Counted from the first letter of the stretch, positions 1 through 6,073 are shown. The stretch is 10,807 nt of DNA from Paracoccaceae bacterium (GCA_026982515.1 JALSGY010000451.1:1-10807); one strand, 5' to 3'. Program-made: numbers and translations. The notes: generated by a model from the letters alone, not told the origin.

Positions 1-100
1 GCGAATCGCGGGTCAGGCCCGGCAGGCAGAGCACCGCCAGCCCCTCGCCCTCGTCGCGGAAGGCCAGCCGCAGCCCGTCGAAGGTGGTGAAAAACCGCAT
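1..100 (-). CDS. Alpha/beta-hydrolase-like protein, N-terminal fragment (runs off the left edge)
   Basis: The ATG at 100..98 on the minus strand opens a frame of 33 codons that stays open to the edge. The protein begins MRFFTTFDGLRLAFRDEGEG and continues to a LCLPGLTRDS segment. A short beta strand with 'DG..LAF.D.G.G', a hydrophobic strand and then LPG (the oxyanion-hole HG/PG position) is the usual start of alpha/beta-hydrolase fold enzymes. The catalytic triad lies outside the window, so substrate and reaction cannot be stated. The start codon shares its A with the TGA of the upstream dehalogenase gene (TGATG), which indicates one mRNA and translational coupling. The family call is inferred from only 33 residues. 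Confidence 0.7.
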   Translation of the reverse strand, partial: MRFFTTFDGLRLAFRDEGEGLAVLCLPGLTRDS

Positions 101-789
101 CAGAATTTCACCGCCAGTTCCGGGATTCCGGTGAGATCGTCAAGCACCGCGCGGGGCTTCCACGGCAGGCGGTCCATCGGTTCTGCGCCCCGGTTCACCC
201 AGACCGAAACGAAGCCGAAGCCCGCCCCGGCCATCGCATCCCAGCAGTTGGACGAAACGAACAGCACCTCCTGCGGCGTGCAGGAAAAGCGCTCGCTCAC
301 CATGGCATAGACCGAACGGTGCGGCTTGAACACGCCCACCTGCTGCACCGAGAGCACGTCGTCCAGCACATCGCCCACCCCGGCCGAGCGCACCGCGCCC
401 GCAAGCATGTCCGGCGAGCCATTGGACAGGATCGCAGTGGAAAATCCGCCCGCCTTCAGCGCCGCCAGCATGGCCGGCACTTCCGGATAGGCCGAAAGCT
501 CCCAGTAGAGCGCCAACAGCCTCTCACGCAGCTCCCGGTCGTCCGCCAGCCCCGCGGCCTCCAGCGCCCAGTCAAGCCCGTCCTGCGTGACCTGCCAGAA
601 ATCCGCGTGTGCCCCGGCCAATGCCCTGATCCAGGTGTATTGCAACTGCTTGTGCCGCCAGTTCGCGGCAATCTGCAGCCAATGCTGCGCAAAGGTCTCG
701 CGCCCCGGCTCCTGCGCGGCCTCGCGCGCGGCGGCGGCCACGTCGAAGAGCGTACCGTAGGCGTCGAATACACAGACCCTGATCGTCAT
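100..789 (-). CDS. Haloacid dehalogenase type II (L-2-haloacid dehalogenase-like HAD hydrolase)
   Basis: The product is 229 aa, the usual length for the family. Cytosolic HAD enzymes of this type hydrolyse L-2-haloacids to D-2-hydroxyacids through an aspartyl ester. The nucleophile motif FDAYGTLFDV puts the catalytic Asp at residue 9. The other residues known from L-DEX-type enzymes are also present: Arg45 in WRHKQLQYTW, Ser122-Asn123 in LSNGSP, Lys155 and Tyr161 in FKPHRSVY, and Ser179, Asn181 and Asp184 in FVSSNCWDA. This full set separates it from generic HAD phosphatases. The ATG at 789 was chosen because GGGAGGG lies 6 nt upstream and the protein then starts just before the first beta strand; upstream codons read as arginine-rich junk. 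Its stop overlaps the start of an alpha/beta-hydrolase gene (TGATG). The physiological substrate is not shown by the sequence. Confidence 0.93.
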   Translation of the reverse strand: MTIRVCVFDAYGTLFDVAAAAREAAQEPGRETFAQHWLQIAANWRHKQLQYTWIRALAGAHADFWQVTQDGLDWALEAAGLADDRELRERLLALYWELSAYPEVPAMLAALKAGGFSTAILSNGSPDMLAGAVRSAGVGDVLDDVLSVQQVGVFKPHRSVYAMVSERFSCTPQEVLFVSSNCWDAMAGAGFGFVSVWVNRGAEPMDRLPWKPRAVLDDLTGIPELAVKF

Positions 790-837
790 GCCATGCCCTC
801 CCGCCGCGACACTGGCACGCCGCCGGCGCCGTGTGAA

Positions 838-917
838 GAGGCCGCGCCGGGCCGATGGCTGCTTCTTTTTCGCGAAAATGTCCCGGGGTGCAGGGGGCAG
901 GCAGCCCCTTGCCTGCC
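838..917. repeat. Intergenic repeat copy A (Rhodobacterales-type TTCTT..GAAAAT..CCGGGG element) with hairpin
   Basis: This lies in the 180-nt gap between the dehalogenase and the M50 gene, both on the minus strand. The core reads TTCTTTTT-CGCGAAAAT-GTCCCGGGG at 863-887 and matches the core of a second copy at 5095-5121 (TTCTTCTGTCGGAAAATACTCCGGGGG). It is followed by a perfect 8-bp hairpin, GGCAGGCA (896-903) / TGCCTGCC (910-917), with a 6-nt loop. On the minus strand this hairpin falls after the M50 stop codon and is followed about 18 nt later by ATTTT, so it may serve as a weak terminator of the M50 gene. I remember similar elements from Rhodobacteraceae intergenic regions; that association is from memory and was not searched. 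Confidence 0.5.
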
Positions 918-969
918 GCCCCGCCACGCGCCCGCATCCCTCCCCGATGCGGACGTCCCCCGGCCGGAC

Positions 970-1767
970 TCATTTCTGGAGATAGTACTCCAGCAACAGC
1001 CAGCCGGCCGAAAAATGCGCTGCCAGCGTGAACACATAGGCCGCCAGCGCCGTCAGTGCGCCGGAGGGGCCCATCGGGGCAAGCCCTTCCGGGCGCTCCG
1101 TCTTGCGCCGGGGCAGAAGCCCGTAAAGCCCCAGCCCGGCCAGCATCAGCAGCACCGGCGACTGGGTGCGCCATGCGGCGGCCAGGAAGGCGGCGGCCAT
1201 GAAGGCGGTCATCGCCGGGGCGAGCGCCGGCCAGAAGTTGCGCGCGGCGATACGGGCGCAGCGCCCGCCGTCAAGCAGCGGGAACGGCAGCAGGTTGACG
1301 AAGTTGAGCGCCCCGATCGTCACCGCGAAGGTCTGCAGCTGGGTGGCCAGCGCGGGCTCGGTTGCGGCCAGCATCGAGGACAGCACGAAGGCCAGCGCCA
1401 TCGGGGCCAGGCTGAACCCCGCCCCCATCAGCGCCACGAAGAAGGCCTCGCCTTCGCTTTTCAGCGGCCGGTCCGAGATCGGCAGGCGGCTGAGCAGCGG
1501 AACCAGGCGAAAGCGCGTGGGCGCATGTCCCAGCATCCGGTAGGCCAGCACGTGCCCCGCTTCGTGCAGCACCAGCGCCGCCAGCAGCCACAGGCCGAAG
1601 GAGGTGCCATGGGCCGCGGCCGCGGTCACGAAGGCGGTGAAGCCCAGAAGCACGCCGATGCCGTCGAAACCGGTGAAGATGATCGGAGAGCCGTTCGGCG
1701 CGGCACCGCGCAGGGCAAAGGCCATGGCCACGCACAGAAGCAATACGGAGAGAACCAGCAACACCAT
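970..1767 (-). CDS. M50 family site-2-protease-like membrane zinc metalloprotease
   Basis: The product is 265 aa and strongly hydrophobic, with several membrane segments (about residues 1-18, 34-50, 56-78, 107-133, 145-162, 181-199 and 203-218, plus a C-terminal one near 235-262). The zinc-binding HExxH motif is HEAGH at 68-72 inside a membrane segment. The second M50 signature is NLLPFPLLDGGR at 158-169, where Asp166 would be the third zinc ligand. Such proteases cut substrates within the membrane. There is no PDZ domain, so it is a short form rather than an RseP-type protein. The ATG at 1767 places the start at the first hydrophobic segment; GTG at 1773 is also possible, and neither has a strong Shine-Dalgarno. 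A much longer in-frame extension runs into fabI and is not credible. The substrate is unknown. Confidence 0.88.
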   Translation of the reverse strand: MVLLVLSVLLLCVAMAFALRGAAPNGSPIIFTGFDGIGVLLGFTAFVTAAAAHGTSFGLWLLAALVLHEAGHVLAYRMLGHAPTRFRLVPLLSRLPISDRPLKSEGEAFFVALMGAGFSLAPMALAFVLSSMLAATEPALATQLQTFAVTIGALNFVNLLPFPLLDGGRCARIAARNFWPALAPAMTAFMAAAFLAAAWRTQSPVLLMLAGLGLYGLLPRRKTERPEGLAPMGPSGALTALAAYVFTLAAHFSAGWLLLEYYLQK

Positions 1768-1841
1768 TGACACGACACCCGGTAACACTTGCACGAAACA
1801 GGCCGGGTTTGTGGTTTCTGGACGCCCGGCGGAACGGGGCC

Positions 1842-1847
1842 ATTTTA
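1842..1847 (-). promoter_or_regulatory. Possible -10 element for the M50 gene
   Basis: On the minus strand TAAAAT (5 of 6 matches to TATAAT) sits about 75 nt before the M50 start codon, in the AT-richer part of the gap between fabI and this gene. No convincing -35 box lies at the right distance. This is a weak suggestion only. Confidence 0.25.
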
Positions 1848-1903
1848 CCGAAAATTGGCGGGAAAAGTAGCGCCGGTTGTTCGACAGTCTGTTTCCGATC
1901 CGT

Positions 1904-1925
1904 GCCCTGGGGCCTCCGGCCGGGC
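1904..1925 (-). terminator. Possible hairpin terminator after fabI
   Basis: Directly downstream of the fabI stop codon (minus strand) GCCC-GGCC-GGA-GGCC-cca-GGGC can fold into a GC stem with one 3-nt bulge. No T-run follows, so intrinsic termination would be inefficient; it may only protect the 3' end of the fab operon mRNA. Confidence 0.3.
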
Positions 1926-1933
1926 CAGCCGGG

Positions 1934-2722
1934 TCAGAGGTTTTCCGGCACCGGCATGCCCATGATGTGATAGCCCCCGTCCACATGCACGATCTCGCCG
2001 GTGGTCGAGGCCCCGTAGTCCGAGGCCAGCCAGGCGGCGGTGCCGCCGATGGTCTCCAGCGTGGCATTGGCGCGCATCGGGGCGTTGGCCTCGGCGTGGC
2101 GGAAGGTCTTGCGGGCACTGCCGATGGCCGAGCCGGCCAGGGTCTTCATCGGCCCCGGCGCGATGGCGTTCACCCGGATGCCGTCGGGGCCGAGATCGTT
2201 GGCCAGGTAGCGCACGGCCGCCTCGAGCGCGGCCTTGGCCACGCCCATCACGTTGTAGTTGGGCATCACCCGGGTGGAGCCGTCGAAGGTCAGCGTCAGG
2301 ATGGTGCCGCCCTCGCGCATCAGGGGCGCCGCGCGGCGGGCCACGTCGATCAGCGAATAGCAGGAGATGTCCAGCGAGTTGTGGAAATTGGAGCGGGTGG
2401 TGTCCATGAACCGCCCCGTCAGCTCGTTCTTGTCGGAATAGGCGATGGCATGGACCACGAAATCGAATTGCCCCCATTCGCTGCTCAGCAGGGCGAAGGC
2501 GGCATCCATCGAGGCTTCGTCGGTGACGTCCACATCCACCAGCAGGTCTGAACCCAGCTCCTCGGCCAGCGGCCTGACCCGCTTGCCGAAGGCCTCGCCC
2601 TGGTAGGTGAAGGCCAGTTCCGCCCCTTCCGCGGCCATGGTCTGCGCGATTCCCCAGGCTATGGAGCGGTTGTTCGCAACCCCCATCACGAGGCCGCGCC
2701 GGCCTTTCAGAAGATCCGCCAT
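1934..2722 (-). CDS. fabI: Enoyl-[acyl-carrier-protein] reductase (NADH), FabI type
   Basis: The product is 262 aa, the normal FabI length. It reduces trans-2-enoyl-ACP with NADH in the last step of each fatty acid elongation cycle in the cytosol. It is an SDR fold with the FabI nucleotide motif GVANNRSIAWGIA at 14-26. The catalytic pair is Tyr156 and Lys163 in NYNVMGVAK, spaced seven apart as in FabI. VHVDGGYHIMG near the C-terminus is also typical. Two positions differ from E. coli FabI: Ala94 stands where E. coli has Gly93 (HAIAYS versus HSIGFA), and Phe146 stands where E. coli has Tyr146. The ATG at 2722 was chosen because AGGCGGA lies just upstream and it begins 5 nt after the fabB stop. 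An upstream ATG at 2752 would overlap fabB by 25 nt and add an unusual MPQQV extension. It is the third gene of fabA-fabB-fabI. Confidence 0.96.
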   Translation of the reverse strand: MADLLKGRRGLVMGVANNRSIAWGIAQTMAAEGAELAFTYQGEAFGKRVRPLAEELGSDLLVDVDVTDEASMDAAFALLSSEWGQFDFVVHAIAYSDKNELTGRFMDTTRSNFHNSLDISCYSLIDVARRAAPLMREGGTILTLTFDGSTRVMPNYNVMGVAKAALEAAVRYLANDLGPDGIRVNAIAPGPMKTLAGSAIGSARKTFRHAEANAPMRANATLETIGGTAAWLASDYGASTTGEIVHVDGGYHIMGMPVPENL

Positions 2723-2727
2723 TCCGC

Positions 2728-3954
2728 CTACCCGTGATACTTGCTGAGGCACAGGCTGGCATTGGTGCCGCCGAAGCCGAAGCTGTTGGAAAGGATGGTG
2801 TCCAGTTCCACCCCCTCGCGGGTCTCGGTGACGATCTCTTCTGGCTTCAGCGCCGGGTCGAGTTCGCTTACGTTGATCGAGGGGGCGATGAAGCCGTGTT
2901 CCATCATCAGCAGCGCGTAGATCGCCTCGTGCACCCCGGTGGCGCCCAGGCTGTGGCCGGTCATCGACTTGGTCGAGGAGATCGGCGGCACGCTGTCTTC
3001 GCCGAAGACGCGGCGGATGGCTTCCACCTCGGTGACATCGCCGGCCGGTGTCGAGGTGCCGTGGGCGTTGATGTAATCCACCTTGCGTTCGCCGATGGTG
3101 GAGATTGCCAGACGCATGGAACGCTCTCCCCCTTCGCCGGAGGGGGCGACCATGTCATGGCCGTCCGAGGTGGCGCCGTAGCCGGTGACTTCGGCATAGA
3201 TCTTCGCGCCGCGGGCCCTGGCGTGCTCCAGTTCTTCGAGTACCACCATGCCGCCGCCGCCGGCAATCACGAAGCCGTCGCGGTTGGCGTCGAACGGGCG
3301 CGAGGCGGTTTCCGGGGCGTCGTTGTACTTGCTGGACATGGCGCCCATGGCATCGAACAGGCACGAGAGCGTCCAGTCCACCTCTTCGCCGCCGCCGGCG
3401 AAGATGATGTCCTGCTTGCCCATCTGGATCAGCTCCGCCCCGTTGCCGATGCAATGGGCCGAGGTCGAGCAGGCGGAGGTGATCGAGTAGTTCACCCCCT
3501 TGATGGAGAAGGGCGTCGCCAGGCAGGCGGAAACGGTGGAGCTCATGCAGCGGGTCACCATGAAGGGGCCCATGCGCTTGGGCGCGCCCTTCTCGATCAC
3601 GATGTTGTGGGCGTTGAAGAAGTTTGAGGTAGACGGCCCGCCGGAGCCTGCCACCAGCCCGGTGCGGACATTGGAGATGTCCTTCTCTTCAAGCCCGGAG
3701 TCCTCGATCGCCTGCTGCATGGCCAGGTAGGCATAGGCGGCGGTGGGCCCCATGAAGCGCATCTGGCGCTTGTCGATGTTCGCGGCCAGGTCGATCTGCG
3801 GAACCCCGGCGATCTGGCTGCGGAAGCCATGCTCGGCGTAGGCCGGCTGGAAGCTGATGCCCGAGCGACCCGCGCGCAGGCTTTCCGTCACTTCCTGGGC
3901 GTTGTTGCCGATCGGGGAAATGATCCCCAATCCGGTGATGACGACACGACGCAT
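2728..3954 (-). CDS. fabB: 3-oxoacyl-[acyl-carrier-protein] synthase I (KAS I)
   Basis: The product is 408 aa, the usual KAS I length. It condenses malonyl-ACP with acyl-ACP and is needed to extend the cis-3-decenoyl-ACP made by FabA, giving unsaturated fatty acids. The thiolase-fold active site is complete: Cys162 in SACSTSAH, His298 in NAHGTSTPAGD, Lys329 and His334 in STKSMTGHSLGA, and the glycine-rich GFGGTNA near 393-399. The short chain without the extra FabF-type insertions, together with direct adjacency to fabA, supports FabB over FabF. The ATG at 3954 has AGGAGAG a few nt upstream. It begins 27 nt after the fabA stop and ends 5 nt before the fabI start, so the three genes form an operon. 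Confidence 0.96.
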   Translation of the reverse strand: MRRVVITGLGIISPIGNNAQEVTESLRAGRSGISFQPAYAEHGFRSQIAGVPQIDLAANIDKRQMRFMGPTAAYAYLAMQQAIEDSGLEEKDISNVRTGLVAGSGGPSTSNFFNAHNIVIEKGAPKRMGPFMVTRCMSSTVSACLATPFSIKGVNYSITSACSTSAHCIGNGAELIQMGKQDIIFAGGGEEVDWTLSCLFDAMGAMSSKYNDAPETASRPFDANRDGFVIAGGGGMVVLEELEHARARGAKIYAEVTGYGATSDGHDMVAPSGEGGERSMRLAISTIGERKVDYINAHGTSTPAGDVTEVEAIRRVFGEDSVPPISSTKSMTGHSLGATGVHEAIYALLMMEHGFIAPSINVSELDPALKPEEIVTETREGVELDTILSNSFGFGGTNASLCLSKYHG

Positions 3955-3981
3955 CGGCGCTCTCCTGTTCGTTGTCGGGTA

Positions 3982-4491
3982 TCAGCCGGTTGCGGCCAGC
4001 CCCACCTTCATGTCCCTGACCTGGCAGACGACCTCACCATCCGCCTCGACCCGGCCGTCGGCCACGCCCATCTTGAGGCGACGGTCGATGACCCGGGTGA
4101 AATCAACGTGATAGGTCACCAGCCTGCGCTCGGGCGTGACCATGCCCGAAAGCTTCACCTCGCCCACGCCCAGGGCGAAACCCTGCCCCTGCCAGCCGCG
4201 CCAGCCCAGGTTGAATCCGGTCAGCTGCCACAGCCCGTCCAGCATCAGGCAGCCGGGCATCACCGGGTTGCCGGGGAAGTGGCAGGGGAAGAACCACAGC
4301 TCGGGGGTGATGTCGAGTTCGGCCACCACATGGCCCTTGCCGTGGGCCCCGCCGTCGCCGCTGATGTCGGTGATCCGGTCCATCATCAGCATCGGCGGTT
4401 CGGGCAGCTGGGCGTTGCCCGGGCCGAACAACTCGCCCCGGGCGCATTTCAGCAGGCCGTCCTTGTCGAAACTGGTTGGAAAATCGGCCAT
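3982..4491 (-). CDS. fabA: 3-hydroxydecanoyl-[acyl-carrier-protein] dehydratase/isomerase
   Basis: The product is 169 aa, matching FabA length. FabA dehydrates 3-hydroxydecanoyl-ACP and isomerises trans-2- to cis-3-decenoyl-ACP, the branch point of unsaturated fatty acid synthesis. The hot-dog fold active site shows as FFPCHFPGNPVMPGCLMLDGLWQL, with catalytic His71 and Asp85. An Asp at the second site is the FabA signature, where FabZ has Glu. MLMMDRI at 34-40 is also a conserved family segment. The ATG at 4491 has GGAGG about 8 nt upstream. It is the first gene of fabA-fabB-fabI, divergent from irr. Its leader holds a perfect 10-bp hairpin at 4517-4556. Confidence 0.96.
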   Translation of the reverse strand: MADFPTSFDKDGLLKCARGELFGPGNAQLPEPPMLMMDRITDISGDGGAHGKGHVVAELDITPELWFFPCHFPGNPVMPGCLMLDGLWQLTGFNLGWRGWQGQGFALGVGEVKLSGMVTPERRLVTYHVDFTRVIDRRLKMGVADGRVEADGEVVCQVRDMKVGLAATG

Positions 4492-4516
4492 GCGTGGCGC
4501 CTCCGGGTGTTGAATT

Positions 4517-4556
4517 CTCTGCTCCGCCTTCCTCTACCACCGGCCTCGGAGCAGAG
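4517..4556 (-). promoter_or_regulatory. Perfect 10-bp inverted repeat in the fabA leader
   Basis: CTCTGCTCCG at 4517-4526 and CGGAGCAGAG at 4547-4556 are exact reverse complements, separated by 20 nt. On the minus strand the hairpin would end about 25 nt before the fabA ATG and just ahead of its Shine-Dalgarno. No T-run follows, so it is not an ordinary terminator. It could be an mRNA stability or translation-control structure, or a DNA operator with two widely spaced half-sites. Confidence 0.5.
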
Positions 4557-4590
4557 GCAATAGCACCCGCGCCCGGGCCCTTTCGCAATT

Positions 4591-4605
4591 GTGTTTGAAC
4601 AACAC
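4591..4605. promoter_or_regulatory. Candidate operator overlapping the irr -35 box
   Basis: GTGTT-TGAAC-AACAC is an exact inverted repeat with 5-bp arms; a nested TGTT-TG-AACA is also symmetric. It overlaps the predicted -35 element of irr and lies in the control region shared with fabA, a suitable place for repression. It does not match the ICE consensus that I know for Irr (TTAGAA/TTCTAA-like), so the regulator is unknown. Confidence 0.3.
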
Positions 4606-4633
4606 CGTCCCCGCACCCTATATTGACCCCCAA
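4595..4633 (+). promoter_or_regulatory. irr promoter giving a leaderless (or one-nucleotide-leader) mRNA
   Basis: TTGAAC (4595-4600) and TATATT (4619-4624, 5 of 6 to consensus) are separated by 18 bp. Transcription would start 6-8 nt after the -10 box, that is at C4631, A4632 or A4633. The irr ATG begins at 4633, and no Shine-Dalgarno precedes it. Together these point to a leaderless transcript. Confidence 0.5.
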
Positions 4634-5070
4634 TGAAGGACATGCCCGACCATATCGACGATCAGGCCATCGCTCGCGGCACCAGCTGGCTGGCGCGCGG
4701 CGGATTGCGCCCCACCCGGCAGCGTCTGGCGCTGGCCGCGCTTCTGGTGGGCGACGGGCAGGACAGGCACGTCACCGCCGAAGGCCTGTTCGCCGCGGCC
4801 CATGCGGCGGGTGATTCGGTGTCCATGGCCACCGTCTACAACACCCTGCGCGCCTTCTGCGAGGCGGGGCTTATGCATGAGATCACCGTGGACGGCTCGC
4901 GCAGCTACTTCGACACCCGGCTCGACGATCACCCCCATTTCTACTGGGAGGATACGGCCGAGCTGACCGACGCACCGGTGGAAGAGCTGGAAATCGCCCG
5001 CCTGCCCAAGGCGCCTGACGGGGCGAAGGTGTGGAAGGTGGATGTGGTGATCCGCCTGCGCCGCGACTGA
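4633..5070 (+). CDS. irr: Fur-family transcriptional regulator, Irr type (iron response regulator)
   Basis: The product is 145 aa, the usual size for Fur/Irr. The winged helix covers about residues 18-90, with GLRPTRQRLALA at 24-35 and the recognition helix SMATVYNTLRAF at 64-75. Irr controls iron and heme genes in alphaproteobacteria and is typically active when iron is low. The C-terminal dimer half lacks the CxxC zinc pairs of classical Fur (the only Cys is Cys76), which is typical of Irr. The N-terminal heme regulatory motif of the Bradyrhizobium protein is absent. The His cluster, often HHH in Irr, reads DDHPHFYWED here with His100 and His102. Divergence from fabA is an arrangement I know from Rhodobacterales and supports the name. 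The ATG at 4633 fits a leaderless start; ATG at 4642 is in frame, but its AAGGA is only 1 nt away. Confidence 0.88.
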   Translation: MKDMPDHIDDQAIARGTSWLARGGLRPTRQRLALAALLVGDGQDRHVTAEGLFAAAHAAGDSVSMATVYNTLRAFCEAGLMHEITVDGSRSYFDTRLDDHPHFYWEDTAELTDAPVEELEIARLPKAPDGAKVWKVDVVIRLRRD

Positions 5071-5073
5071 ACC

Positions 5074-5102
5074 GGGGGCGCGGCCCCCTTTTCCTTCTTC
5101 TG
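5074..5102 (+). terminator. Intrinsic terminator of irr
   Basis: Four nt after the irr stop codon GGGGGC (5074-5079) and GCCCCC (5083-5088) form a 6-bp GC stem with a GCG loop. TTTTCCTTCTTCT follows at once, a T-rich tract typical of Rho-independent termination. Confidence 0.75.
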
Positions 5103-5131
5103 TCGGAAAATACTCCGGGGGCAGCGCCCCC
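5095..5131 (-). terminator. Second hairpin, terminator for the convergent gene; intergenic repeat copy B
   Basis: GGGGGC (5117-5122) and GCCCCC (5126-5131) form a second 6-bp stem. Read on the minus strand, downstream of the gene ending at 5176, it is followed by GGAGTATTTTCC. With the irr terminator this makes a compact bidirectional terminator. The central TTCTTCTGTCGGAAAATACTCCGGGG shares its core with the element at 863-887. Confidence 0.6.
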
Positions 5132-5175
5132 TCGCCCCGGCACGTCCCGTCCCGTTCAGCGCGCCCCGCGAGGGC

Positions 5176-6042
5176 TCAGAACCACTGCCCCGGCTCCATC
5201 AGCCCCAGGTCGAGCAGCTGCTGCGAGTGCCACCGGAAGGGCACCGAATTGCGCCACCGGAAACTGGGGATATCGAAGGTGGAGCCGGCGTTGGTTTTCA
5301 GGGCCTTGGCGGTGCGAAACGAAACCAGCGCGGTGGTGATGTTGTGGTGCCAGGGGCAGGAATAGGTGTTGTATTCCTCGTCCGAGAAGGTGTGATCGGC
5401 GCGCAGCCGCAGCCCCGGGGCGGTGCGAAACAGCGAGATCCGGTCGATCCGCCGCCGCGCCGGGGGCACGTGTTCCTCGAAACGCCAGCGCAGCCCGCCG
5501 AAGAAATCGAGCTGGCGCTCGCGCGGATGCCCGTTCTCGTCGAGCCGGGCCAGGGCGTAATAGCCGGACCGGTCGAGATGGGCGTCCTCAAGCGATACCC
5601 CGTTGGGGAAGGCCTCCAGATCGCCGGCGTAGATGTCGATCACATAGGTGAGCACCGCATCGCGCCGCTCTTCGCTGTGAAACGCCAGCATCTCGGAAAT
5701 GCTGCGGGTCTCGCAGAAGGGATAGAAGAGGTATTCGGCATTGTAGCAGTAGTGCAGCCAGGTGCCTGGAGGGGCGGCCTCGATCACCGAATTGACGACA
5801 TGCTCGGTGGCGCCTTCCTGCGTCATGTCATGGCGCACGCGGTAGATTTCCGTCTCCAGCTCCGCCGGCAGGGTCAGCTCGGGCGGGGCGAAGGCCACCA
5901 CCGCCCTGAAGCCCGCCAGCTGGCAATGACGCAGGGTGCTTTCGGCCTCCACCAGATCTTCCACCAGCACCAGCGCCACCGGCCCGCGTGCCAGTGCCGC
6001 CTTTCCCTTTCGCGTGAACTCCTCGAGGCTGCCGTAGCGCAT
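5176..6042 (-). CDS. Conserved protein of unknown function, weakly glycosyltransferase-2-like
   Basis: The product is 288 aa, with no signal peptide or membrane segment. I do not recognise a characterised family with certainty. The N-terminus (PVALVLVEDLVEAESTLRHC, 21-40, then FRAVVAF) resembles the opening of GT2-like proteins, a beta strand followed by E-rich helices. Where such proteins often have a D.DEFL metal-binding stretch, this one has YCYNAEYLFYPF at 98-109. Other conserved-looking blocks are FHSEERRDAVLTYVIDIYAGDL (121-142), QLDFFGGLRWRFEEH (177-191) and EYNTYSCPWHHNI (223-235). The ATG at 6042 was chosen because AAGGAAG precedes it by about 6 nt; an ATG at 6063 in the same frame has no such site. 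It is convergent with irr and divergent from miaB. The coding call is firm; the function is an open guess. Confidence 0.82.
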   Translation of the reverse strand: MRYGSLEEFTRKGKAALARGPVALVLVEDLVEAESTLRHCQLAGFRAVVAFAPPELTLPAELETEIYRVRHDMTQEGATEHVVNSVIEAAPPGTWLHYCYNAEYLFYPFCETRSISEMLAFHSEERRDAVLTYVIDIYAGDLEAFPNGVSLEDAHLDRSGYYALARLDENGHPRERQLDFFGGLRWRFEEHVPPARRRIDRISLFRTAPGLRLRADHTFSDEEYNTYSCPWHHNITTALVSFRTAKALKTNAGSTFDIPSFRWRNSVPFRWHSQQLLDLGLMEPGQWF

Positions 6043-6073
6043 CGCTGCTTCCTTGCCGGTCATGTCCGACAGA

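Noticed and set aside
319..1770. 483-codon open frame on the plus strand over the dehalogenase and M50 genes
   Set aside because: It lies opposite two well-supported genes. The product is rich in Arg, Gln and His without any recognisable motif.
1768..2118. Upstream extension of the M50 gene into fabI
   Set aside because: The added residues are Pro/Arg-rich and antiparallel in character to nothing known. They overlap the C-terminal coding part of fabI in another frame.
4557..4588. fabA promoter TTGCGA ... TATTGC on the minus strand
   Set aside because: The -10 matches only 3 of 6 and the spacer is about 20 bp, too weak to list as a promoter.
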